From contig NC_037257.1 in the NCBI RefSeq assembly GCF_000002425.4, forward strand, positions 15,696,708 to 15,760,707: a stretch of DNA of 64,000 bases, given 5' to 3'. Below, in pieces: positions 36,779 through 46,539 of this stretch (the stretch's first letter is position 1; the number at the start of each line of letters is the position of its first letter). The notes below the pieces were generated by a model, which was not told the origin of the DNA, did no database searches, and saw only the letters and a list, made by a program, of their open reading frames with translations. Made by a program: the position numbers and the translations under genes. Source of the stretch: Physcomitrium patens (Eukaryota > Streptophyta > Bryopsida > Funariales > Funariaceae).

Positions 36779-39330
36779 CTGAGAAAAACAATACTCCAAA
36801 GTTAATGATGAATCATCGCTACTTCAGAGGAGCAACTTAAGATCTGCAAATGCATCTAAAACTTCGCATGTCCAAAAATCAAGGAGCCGAAGCACAGCAT
36901 ATATTAATTCACTCGTACAGATTGTAAACTAAGAGTCAAGATAGGACCTATACTGCTAATAAATCCTCAAAATGTTGGCATGCTATGACATTGTGCGCAT
37001 GCATACAATGACTAGTTTCTGATCTCTATCGGATCCCGCAGAAGAGACATTCAAAATTAGAATGCTGCTAAGTACGACAGTTCGAAAATATACTGACACG
37101 CATAACATACTATGGAAGTCATTGTCTTGTTTTGATATTGCAGAACTTGCCAAACATGAATAATGCTTCATTAGCACAAATACCACGCAGAAAGTAGTCA
37201 TAGAAATCAGAACATACTGTGAACATTCGCCGACGAGCTGGGCTTCGCTTTTGAGTTTTTCGGATGGACAGCAACCTCTTTGATCTTGCCAAGTTTTGGA
37301 TTCAAGCAACTCGGTTCCACAACAGTGTCTTTGACGCTGCTTGTGGTAGATTTTCTGCTATTCAATTCTGCGGCAGCAGTCTTAAAACTGCTGGGTGTTG
37401 GCTGTGTATCATTGGGTATTCTGGCAACGCCCTTAACAGTGTTAGTTCTAGTACCCTGGTGCTTGTTAACTTGAGTAGCCACTGACGGAGGCGGCGGAGG
37501 TGGAGCAACGACTGGACTAGGAGGTCGAAGGGGAACAGCGGGCGTTACGAAAATGAGTGGAGTCTCACTGTGGGAATACGCATGTGACACGGAAACGTCG
37601 TGAGATCGGTTGATGAATGCAAATTTTGAACAATATGCTCTTCTTAATACATCCCGTAAACAATAAAATCATTCATCCTTGATGCAACTGACTAAAAGAG
37701 ATCAATTATTGAAGTGATACGCATAAAAGCCCAGAGTAAGGAAAAATAAATAAATAAGATTATCAACCTCGTATTGGGAAGGCTTTGCTTTGCCTGCAAA
37801 TATTTATTCCAGTAAGCTACTGTAGAAGTTTTGGTTGCGCCTTGAGGGCCCCCATTATACCCACGAACCATGAATTCCTCGTTTCGCTTCCTACATCATC
37901 AATCACGACAATCAGTAAAGTTTCAGATGCAACACTGAGCAAACACAACAAGATTAAATCGATCGCTCCGCAACTTATTGTTTTAAGAACTTTATAACGA
38001 CCCTCACTTAGGTACTCTGATCGGGAAAAATATACGCAGCTTGTTAAAAAGGTATTGTAACAAATACATCATCGTCCTCACGACCACATCACCACAAGAT
38101 GATGTCGTTGAAATGTGTGCGGTTTGCATTTGAAACAAGACACTTCTCCAACGAAACATGGTATATACAAACATGATCTCCAAACTCCACCACATTAGGT
38201 ACTTGATAGCCAGTTGCAGATGTATTACAATTTTAACCTTTCGTGCCAAAGTATGTTGGCCAAACTCTTAAACTTGGTCATGGAAAATGGAACTTACTTG
38301 CCGTCATAAGTTGATAGCCATTTCAAGTACGCACATCCAAAGTACACACTCACAAAAGGTCGGTAAAGTAATGCTGAAGCCCCCTCAATTACGTAAGCGC
38401 GATAACCCATATCTCTGTTTTCATCAGTGACGAACTTTAGGAGGACAATAATCGCAATTATTAACTGCAAACATAATTTCCAAAACGGAACGCTTACGAG
38501 GGAGAAAAGGATTACGTGGCAAGCCATTCTGCTGTGGATTGGAGCGTCTGCATAAGCCCAGTGCTGGCTTCGCCAAGCTTGGGCTCAAAGCGGTAAGCAA
38601 GAGGTAGTCGTGAGCTCTCCACCTCAGCAATTGCACAAACCATTGCCTGGACTCCCAAAAATACATGTAAGTATATCATTCCCATGCTGTTAAGCACACA
38701 CTTTGATGTACAAGTCAAAAATTGGTAAGGTTTCAGAGTCCTCTCACATTCAACTTTGAAATCATTTAAAGAGAACATCTGGGCTTTACACTTACCACAT
38801 CCAATCGCTTGAAATGTCGACGAGTAATAATCTCTGCCATGCCCTGAAATGTCATGATCAGAATAGGATAGGGCGTTGTTAGATTATCTTACGAGCAGAA
38901 TCACAAGTACACCTCTTTGACTTTGAACGTCATTCTACCTAAACAAATAGCTCATGCAGGTTAAACGGAAGACGCCTTCAAATCTCAAGTACCTTTGTAA
39001 CTCTTGGAACCACGTCTGGGGGAAAAAAATTAAATGAATAAATAAATAAATAAAAATTAAAAGAAGAAGAAGAAGATCATTGCAATTCACATCCACTAAA
39101 AAGCACAATAATAATCAAATTGGGATTAAAGAAGCCTGTCATGAGTTGTTGACCTTCATCTCTGTATGAGTAACATAAGGTTTCCCATCGAAGTTTCTTG
39201 AAAAGTGGACCTTCATCCCTCGCTCTTCACCTACTTTGAGCCACTCCTGACACACTTCAGGATGATTCCACATAGCCTCCATGTCCTCCACGTCCGCCCA
39301 ATCATCCCAATACTTCATCGTCGGCGCCAT
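35136..39330 (-). CDS. Two-module SLT (lytic transglycosylase/lysozyme-like) host protein, 526 aa, 11 exons
   Basis: Minus-strand exons in order: 39330-39154, 38843-38796, 38646-38516, 38414-38298, 37890-37768, 37567-37218, 36778-36609, 36198-36148, 35890-35781, 35649-35536, 35325-35136. All ten introns are GT-AG, 101-439 bp, and all phases fit, giving 526 codons plus stop. The start is ATG at 39330 in good context (ACAATGGC). The protein is a Trp/Asp/Glu-rich N-terminal module (1-59), a first SLT domain (60-198), a Pro/Ser/Thr-rich linker (199-315), a second Trp-rich module (316-372) and a second SLT domain (373-526). The SLT family cleaves peptidoglycan glycan strands, with a catalytic Glu. 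Here E85 in 'AEVESS', 'GLMQ' at 105-108 and 'YNGGP' at 169-173 fit the family in the first domain. No signal or transit peptide is seen, so it is probably cytosolic. From memory, plants have relatives with this two-domain layout; their substrate is unknown to me. Confidence 0.88.
37218..37567 (-). other. Linker exon 6 of the SLT gene, proline-rich
   Basis: A 350-nt exon encodes residues 199-315, joining the two halves. It begins with a proline-rich stretch ('PPSPVVAPPPPPPS'), continues with Ser/Thr/Asn/Lys-rich sequence and has no recognisable fold, so it is probably a flexible spacer. Acceptor CACAG|TGAG and donor CACA|GTATGT give phases 2 and 1, which match exons 5 and 7. Confidence 0.8.
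37768..39330 (-). other. N-terminal half of the SLT gene (exons 1-5)
   Basis: Exon lengths 177, 48, 131, 117 and 123 nt; intron phases 0, 0, 2, 2, then 2 into the linker. Residues 1-59 hold 'WDDWADVEDMEAMWNHPEV' and 'KPYVTHTEMK'. Residues 76-198 are the SLT core: E85 as presumed catalytic acid, G105-L-M-Q, 'YFGCAYLKWLSTYDG' at 143-157 and Y169-N-G-G-P. All three hallmark SLT motifs are present, so this half is the likely active or ligand-binding one. Confidence 0.82.
39033..39076. repeat. AAAT/AAG microsatellite in intron 1 of the SLT gene
   Basis: Short (AAAT)n then (AAG)n runs within intron 1 (38844-39153). Confidence 0.85.
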
Positions 39331-41720
39331 TGTCAAGAACCAAAGCCAGAGTTGTTGACAGGCCCTTGTTACTCACGACATCAAGAGAGAATGATCAGTG
39401 CATCAAATTGAGCACACCCTTCAGGAAACATCAATCGAAGATTGCCAGTGCCGATGCAATGAGCTCCTATGCCGGTTCTGAAAGTTTGGACGAGACGTTC
39501 TAAAATGTTGCGAGTCTCACACCTCTGATGTGTTTTTTGAGGCTGCATTTCACCCACAGAACCCACCCCAAAAGTCATGATTGTTGCGTTCGTGTCATGT
39601 TAGGGAAACAATCTGAAGCTCATGGTGGAACTTGCTTTCAACTGATCAGCAACTAACATCATACCTTACCGTTTCTTGGTTAGCCTCGGGGATTTATCAC
39701 CTCATAAAAGTGTCATCAGCATTTAATTTCCTAGGATTTGAGCTGTGATCTGAAACCCTACTCAAAACGAAGGCAAATTCGTTATGACAATACTGAACTT
39801 GACGATTCAGTAGGGCAGTGCGTCAATACATTGCGAAAGACATGTTTTCCCTAGGGCGGACAGTAATTAAAATAAGTTAAGAAAACAAAGATGTCTGTCA
39901 TTTGAGCATTGCAGCCTCTTACACCACTCCTGACTAGCAAAGCAATTCACTGATTCAATGTGTCTGCAAAAGACATGAAATGTACTTTTACATGTTCAAA
40001 TTCACATACATCTGCAGAATGACAGCCTTTCAAGAAACGAAGACAAAAACCAACACTCGTAAATTACACCCATTACTCAAGTACGTCATCGGACCGCTAG
40101 ACGACTTGCTCCTTCTACCAAGTACTTTGAATTGTGAGAGCAGTGAAGTATTTATAATTGCACTATTACTAAATAAAAACGAAGCTCTTCCCTAGAGTCT
40201 GTCTGGTGATGTTGATAGATTGGAGCTACGGGCTTCACTAAATTTCTCAAAGATGAATTGGTCCAAAGGAACTGAAATAAAGAAGAGGAAGAAACCATCG
40301 AAACCATTTCGTAGGACTAGCTGTAGAACATTTAATCGACGTAACAGTGGTTCCAAGACTAGAAGATAGTAATCCAAATCATAATCAAAACTCCCTTCTA
40401 GGCGCGATCAGCTCTAGCGATGAATTCCACGAATTTGGGGCACGAGAACATAATCATAGAACAACTCTCAACACAAATGCATATTCATCGATAGTAAAGG
40501 AACAGCCCACAGTCTAAAAGCGTTGGTGCAACCACGTTGACTTACAAGACAAACCAGATCCGTTCAAGTAGAAAGGAAGTAGCGTCAAACTCCAACGACC
40601 CACCCGGCATACAACCTAGTTGAAAACGTAGAAGAGGGTGAAAAGAGAGTACCTCGACAAAAATTCACGAGCCACAGCGTGTCATATCTCCACCCAACCA
40701 CCTCTCTGCCCAATATCCGCAGGTACCCTCTTAGAAGCGACCGCGAAATCAACACTGAGCTACGCAGTGAAACGAACTGGCCCACTCACCCAGAACATAC
40801 AATAACCTCTCCAACCTCGTCCCAGTCACAATCCTCAACAACCAAAACAGATAGACAAATCTCCACTTATCTCACTAAGCTCTCTTCCAGATAAAAGACT
40901 AGAAAATTCACCTTCAAAAGCACGGACCCTCCCACAAACCCACAAGCCTCCACACCTCCAAGTCAAAAGTACAGCGCCCAAAGGCTCACAGGCGCAAGGA
41001 CGATAGCCCCAAAACGACAGAATCCCCGAGAAAGCTACAGAGAATTCTACACATCTTCACACACTCATAACTCCACTGCGATCCAAAACGCTTCCAGCTT
41101 CCGCTACCAACAACGATCCCCTAGAAACCACGCAACCATGGGGTGGGGGGCCATCATGGGTTATGTCGCAAGCTAAACTAAGCAATGCCCTGGCTACGCT
41201 TTCACAAGTGCCCCGTGGAAGAAATTATTTGCACTGTACAGCCTTCCTTCCCCAAACAAATGTGGCCTCGAAAACTGCGTCACCCACTCATCAAGCTGCG
41301 GGGTAGTCACCGTCCCGGACGTCGCACATCATCATGCACCCACTGCCGGCACTGATCGTCTCTCACTTGCTTGTGACGTAATGAGCTTGCAAACAGGACC
41401 GTGACCTGCTTCCGCTTCACTTCCCAAACGGTCCAAATCTGGCAGACCTACACTGTGGAATGGATGTGGGGGGGGGGGGCAGGCATTCAATGAATGCTTG
41501 CCCCGCGCGATGCTTGCGCTGTTTGCGTAATAACCCTCTGCCTCCGTTCGCCGACATGCCGCCCACGCTCTCAATCCTTCTGCCCCGCCTTCTTCTTCCT
41601 CCCTCCCGGTGACAACTCTTGCCCTTGCTCTAGATTCCGCATTTTGTTGTGTAAAGGTTGTTTTCGGACCTCCAAACTTTTGCATGCTTGGAGTATCTTT
41701 GTTTTGAAAATTACTCAGTG
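39331..41720 (-). promoter_or_regulatory. GC-richer upstream region of the SLT gene: probable 5' leader and promoter
   Basis: The sequence upstream of the start codon stays clearly richer in G and C than the transposon regions, with many CpG dinucleotides between about 40380 and 41700. Possible 5' leader splice donors occur on the minus strand (for example CGAG|GTACTC near 40650). No convincing protein-coding exon is seen on either strand. The transcription start cannot be placed from sequence alone. A separate short gene or noncoding RNA here cannot be excluded. Confidence 0.4.
41468..41479. repeat. Run of 12 guanines
   Basis: A G homopolymer within the GC-rich upstream island; unusual in this AT-rich window. 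Confidence 0.95.
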
Positions 41721-42706
41721 ACATATAATTTTCCTCACAGTTACAGTTATTTTGATTATGAATTCTTCATTCTTAATTAGATCATATCCATAGTATCTCT
41801 CAAATTATGTCACTAATTAGGAATAAATAAATTTATGTACATATTGCCACTATTTGTGTCAAAATATATTCAAACTCAAAACATTCAAATTTATATTCTT
41901 TGGATTTCTTTGATTCTTATATTTAACTATTTTCATAAATAAAATAAAATTTACTGATTTTTGAATTTTTACAAAATGAAGTTGTATATACAATACTAGA
42001 AAAATAGACATGAAAGAAAATATTACATAGTATATAGCAAATAGAGCACAAGATAGTTAACAGAGTTGGTTCAAATATATTGGTAAAAAATATTAACAAG
42101 AGTACGTCCAATAAGGATTTGTTTCTTCTTCAAAATTGATATCACACTTTCATCTTATCAAGGTGACATTAATAACATGCTACATGTGTTTTTAAATGTC
42201 TATATCTAGACACTAATACACATACAAGTTCATCACATTATTTTATGATGTACTTATATATTGTATTACAAAACACATGAATTATACATATATTTTTGAA
42301 AATTGATATATAATTGATTTGACATTTCTTACAAAAACAAAGATCGTCATGTAAAAACTTTATATCTAAACAAAACAATAGCAATGGTGGAACAAAATGC
42401 CCTTTTTTTGGATTCAAACCAAGATTACAAACCACAACTTTTAACATTTGATGCTAGTGCTTTTCAATTAAGAGTTAAAGCCATTTCAAAATGGGATAAT
42501 TTTTCATCCATTAAAATATTAAATGGTTATGTTTGACCTACAAACATTTGTTTACTTAATATGTGATTTTTTTATCTAATAGCATAAATTAATCACACAA
42601 CAAAAATATTTAAAGTATCCAAAAAGAGATAATATTAGAATTGTTTATGAATGTTTCCTATTATCTTCTTGTGATGATTCATAAAATCCACAAGTTCTCA
42701 TGTCTT
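41721..42706. other. AT-rich intergenic sequence, nothing recognised
   Basis: No coding remnant or LTR could be matched. It ends at the GAATT target duplication of copia element G. Confidence 0.6.
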
Positions 42707-42711
42707 GAATT

Positions 42712-43090
42712 TGTTAATAGAGTGTGTAACTCCTATCAGACATAAAGTAAAATAGGTGGTTGACATTGCCTCACTAGTTGACAAGTTGTAGCTGCCATTT
42801 CTTGGTAGTAATACAATTTGGTCGTCGTAGCCTACCAAGCCATCATATGGCCTAATAAGAGAAGTATTCACATGTTCATTGGACATTATTAACTAGACTA
42901 ATTGTTTGTGTGTACATACTAGAAAGTTCATATAATTAGACCATGGACTTGTGCTATATAAGAAGTAGAAGTAGAGATTCATTTTAAGCATTTGTTCTCT
43001 TGAATCCTTCATAGTAAGGTAGAGGATTCCTTTGTATTTGCTTCATAAAACTTTCATCTTAGCAATACACTTCTTTTTTATTTTCTCACA
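42712..43090 (+). repeat. Element G left LTR (379 bp)
   Basis: TGTTAA...CACA, directly followed by a methionine-initiator-type primer site. Matches 61438-61554 plus 62855-63110. A TATA-like 'tgctatataag' lies near 42952. Confidence 0.9.
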
Positions 43091-43103
43091 TGGTATCAAA
43101 GCC
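43091..43103 (+). promoter_or_regulatory. Primer-binding site of element G (initiator Met tRNA type)
   Basis: TGGTATCAAAGCC abuts the LTR end. It differs by one base from TGGTATCAGAGC, the usual site complementary to plant initiator methionine tRNA. Confidence 0.85.
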
Positions 43104-43793
43104 TTAGTACTCTAAATTTATCCTTTGATGGATTTGAATGAATCTCTTGAGGTTGTTTTGCAAGACTTCATCTTTCGATCATCTTTAAGTAGGTTTTATT
43201 TTTTGTATTAACTTGAGAAGAGTTGAACCTCTAGTGAGTCTAGAATTCAAGCCACTAATGTTTTTGGTAGCTCATAATTGAAGCAACGTGGCATTAATTT
43301 TGAAGGAAAAAAAACATTTTCAAATTTTAGTGCTACAAGCAATAGGTGCTGGAGCTTATAGCTGTTGATCTAATCAGACCAATAATGGGATCCACTTGCA
43401 ATGGTAGGACTCAACAATAAAAGCGAGATTTGGTAGCAACAATGAGACCCGCCAATGGCAGGGCCAATATAATCCAAGAAATTCCAACAAGATCAAAAAG
43501 CTCTAAATTTGATTTTTTTTTTCAAGTTTTTGGACATAGTTTCACGTAAGAAGGTCGAAAAATCAAAAATTTTGAGAATTTTGAGTTGAATTTTTTAAAA
43601 AATGCTAGTAATAAAATTTTACACATTCTCAAAAAAAATTTGGAAATTTTTGAAAATTCTTTAAGATTTTTTATTAATACTCAAAAAAATCTATAAATTA
43701 ATATAAAATCTTACGAATATCTCATTTCTTTTCACCTTCTATTTCTTCCTCTATTTCTTTGATTTCATCTATTTAGGATATATTTTTTATAAG

Positions 43794-44147
43794 ATGGCAA
43801 TAAAGTACTATACTATAGAGAAATTTGATGGATATAATTCACACTTATAGAAGAAACAAATCCAGTTTGTCCTCATTGACAAGAATTCAAAGAAGGTTGT
43901 TTGTAGAAAATATGAGAAATGTATTGGATCAAGCATAGATTCAAAAGAGTTAGAAAAATAGGAAGATATAGACTAAAGGGCATTATCTGCAATTTGCCTA
44001 TATCTTACACGTATAGAATTTTTGATCACAAGTAAGGCAAAAAGTGCATAAGCAGCATGACAAGGTCTAGAAGCAACATAAGAGGTAAAAAATACTTTGA
44101 ACCTATAATACTTGATTTACAAGTTTTGGACTATACAAATAACTGAA
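43794..44147 (+). pseudogene. Element G gag, 5' part (fossil)
   Basis: The copia gag begins 'MAIKYYTIEKFDGYN', typical of the family's N-terminus, and is cut where F inserts at about 44148. Confidence 0.75.
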
Positions 44148-44638
44148 TAAAACAAGACCAGACTATCTTAAAAATCCAAGATCGGTCTATTTCACAGCAA
44201 CATAAAATCTCATCCTAATATATGACAAAACAAAGGAGTATAAAACTGAATGGAACAACACAGAATATGACATGAAAGACAACTTAGTAGATGGAAACAA
44301 AACAAAACAAAACTAAATAAAATGATGAAAAATTAAACTTTATTAAGAAAAAGGATCAAAAGCCATTCTTCACCAAATGCTCTAAAAGACCAATCCTATT
44401 TATACCTTATCCTATTACACTGGACTTTTTAGAATGTTCTTAGGTGGTAGATTCTATCTAGATAACCACCAAACTTCTTTTTTAGAAGGTTCTATAGTGG
44501 ATTCCATCTAAATAACTGCCTTAAACTCTTCTATAATGTTCCATGGTGCATCCTCCCTGGTTCATTAACTTAATCTCAATTCTAAAAACTTCTATGGTTC
44601 TAACTATCTATGTAATTATCTTTTCTATATCTGATATA
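44148..44638 (-). repeat. Element F 3' LTR (reverse)
   Basis: Shares 'taaaacaagac/taaaacatgac' at one edge and a long block ('ccatggtg', 'acttctatggttctaacta') with 55617-55945. Adjacent purine-rich tract (minus strand, 44660-44639). Confidence 0.75.
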
Positions 44639-44731
44639 GTTAATCCTCCTCTAATAATACAAAACGTCCTAATTTTGCTCCTCATGGTATCTCCAAATTG
44701 TCTCTTGGCAATGGGTGAGATTTTGTACAAG

Positions 44732-45281
44732 AATCACAGACATATTCATAATTACATATATAAATATATAAAGTAAGTAAAAATAGGTAAAAATAAGTTA
44801 ATTCTAGAGTATTTGATATTGAAGCTTCTTAGAAGCTACATAGATGCTTTTCTGACTTCATAGGTGTCTTTAATTGACTTTTTGGATTAGAAACGTGGTC
44901 AACAAGTTGGCCATGTGCCACACATGTTGTTAGCTTGAAGACCAAACTCACTATATGGCCCACACGTAGAAAAACTTGCCTTGTAAGTCAAGGCATGTGT
45001 CCTACAAAGTCAACACATATTGGAGGTCCTATAGAACATCACCATGTAGCCCTTAATTAGATAGTATATATATAGATAAGAGTGAAGCCTTCTTTACTCT
45101 TGTCAACTCTTTTCTTGCTTTCAGTCTAGTTTCAAGGGTCTCTAATTTTCTTGTCTTTTGGCAATAGCCATTTTAATTTCTCTTTCAATATACATACTTG
45201 TTTATTTATATTTTGTTGCCTTTCTTTGAATGAAGGCTGACTTGTTTAAATTGCTTTTTCATCGAGTTCTTATCCTTGATA
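44732..45281 (+). repeat. Element E left LTR (550 bp)
   Basis: The first bases have decayed from TGTC (the right LTR keeps it); it ends CCTTGATA. A TATA box (tatatatatag, 45065-45075) lies 31 bp upstream of ACTCTTGTCAA at 45096-45106, which I take as the start of R. This implies U3 of about 364 bp. Confidence 0.9.
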
Positions 45282-45283
45282 GA

Positions 45284-45294
45284 TTGACAAGAGT
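45284..45294 (+). promoter_or_regulatory. Self-priming primer-binding segment of element E
   Basis: TTGACAAGAGT, two bases inside the left LTR, is an exact reverse complement of ACTCTTGTCAA (45096-45106) at the presumed 5' end of the transcript. No tRNA-type TGG site sits at the LTR border. In Tf1/sushi-type elements the mRNA 5' end folds onto such a site and primes reverse transcription. Confidence 0.7.
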
Positions 45295-45494
45295 ATACCT
45301 ACAATATCAAAGCTTTGTCTAAGCTTGATTAAGAGTGGATTATCCATTTTTTCTTGATAAGATATAAACATATTAGAAGTTGCGGATTACTATCTTCTGA
45401 ACTGATATTGTCCTTAGTATTTTCTTAGTTCTCAAGTCTTCTCTTCTATTCGTCTTCAGCGATATTAGACATCTTGTCTTTTTTAAGTGTTATC

Positions 45495-46492
45495 ATGGCA
45501 AAACTTGTTTAAATGAAGAGTGCAATGGCACAAATGCAAGAGCAATTGAGAGAGTTAATGCTTGCAATGCATCAACACAATTTACCACTACAAGGAGCAA
45601 CAAGATTGGCAGGAAGTAAAGAAATAGAAATGGTTAGAGCAGCTTCAACATCTGCACCAAATCATGTCCTTTCTCATATAGCGGAACACCCTTCTACTAT
45701 TAGAAAACTAAAAATTCCCTACTTGAGAAGTTTAATGACACCAGATCCAACTTTTGAGAATTTATCAAACAAATACAACTTGTAATTGAACTTCAACCCC
45801 AAAGCTATCCAACTCCAGGATCACAAATTAGATTCATTAGTTCACTTCTTTCAAGTTCAGCACTATCGTGGTTTTTATCTTTTCTTGAACGACGAGATCC
45901 AATATTACATAATCTAGAGATTTTTTTGGCAGAGTTTGGATCCATGTATGGAAAACATGATGCAATTCGTGTTGCAACTAATAAGATCCATATTTAACGA
46001 CAAGACAATCGATTAGTAACGCTGTATGCTTTACAATTTTAACAACTTGCAACTGATACCAAAAAGGATGATGCAGCACTTATTAGCTAAATTTTCTATG
46101 GATTACAATATAAGGTAAAAAAATTAATGCTCAACTTACTTGATCCTCAAACATTGAGTCAATCAATTGGCTTTGATGTAAAGTGCGACAATTACCTTTT
46201 TGAATTTCGATCTAAGAACCGTACAAGTGGACCTCAACATTACTTTAATTCAATGGCAACACTAATATCTCTTCAATACATACATTCGGAAGTAGAGGAT
46301 ATGCAAATTGATGCAATACATTTCAAACCTCTTACTGAGCAAGAAAAGACTCGTCGTCATCAAGAAGGATTATGTTTATATTGTAGAGAACCAAAACACC
46401 TTGCTCAACAGTGTCCAAAGAAACGATGCAATGACAAAATGAGGAGTATGGCTCTGAAAGAAGACAATATGTCGGAAAACAAATTTGTCTAG
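45495..46492 (+). pseudogene. Element E gag region (fossil)
   Basis: N-terminal part with coiled-coil-like 'MAQMQEQLRELMLAM', capsid-like middle and one CX2CX4HX4C zinc knuckle (CLYCREPKHLAQQC, 46373-46414) near the end. Confidence 0.85.
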
Positions 46493-46539
46493 CTACAATA
46501 GGGACCGTGCGCTTGGAACCTTGCAAAACATCTAGTAAA

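Noticed and set aside
35136-39330. Bacterial contamination as the source of the SLT-domain sequence.
   Set aside because: Ten GT-AG introns with consistent phases and an internal duplication that includes introns show a eukaryotic nuclear gene.
41332-41724. A 130-codon minus-strand open frame in the GC-rich upstream region.
   Set aside because: Composition-driven: it crosses a G12 run and low-complexity sequence, and no domain is recognisable.
45281-45303. Placing the E left LTR end at 45303 (CTACA).
   Set aside because: The ACAAG target duplication and equal 550-bp lengths of both E LTRs (and D's) fix the end at CCTTGATA (45281).
45284-45315. A tRNA primer site in element E based on 'atatcaaagc', which resembles TGGTATCAAAGC.
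   Set aside because: It lies over 20 bp from the LTR border fixed by the target duplication and lacks the TGG. The 11-nt complement at the border explains the layout better, though a decayed tRNA site is not fully excluded.
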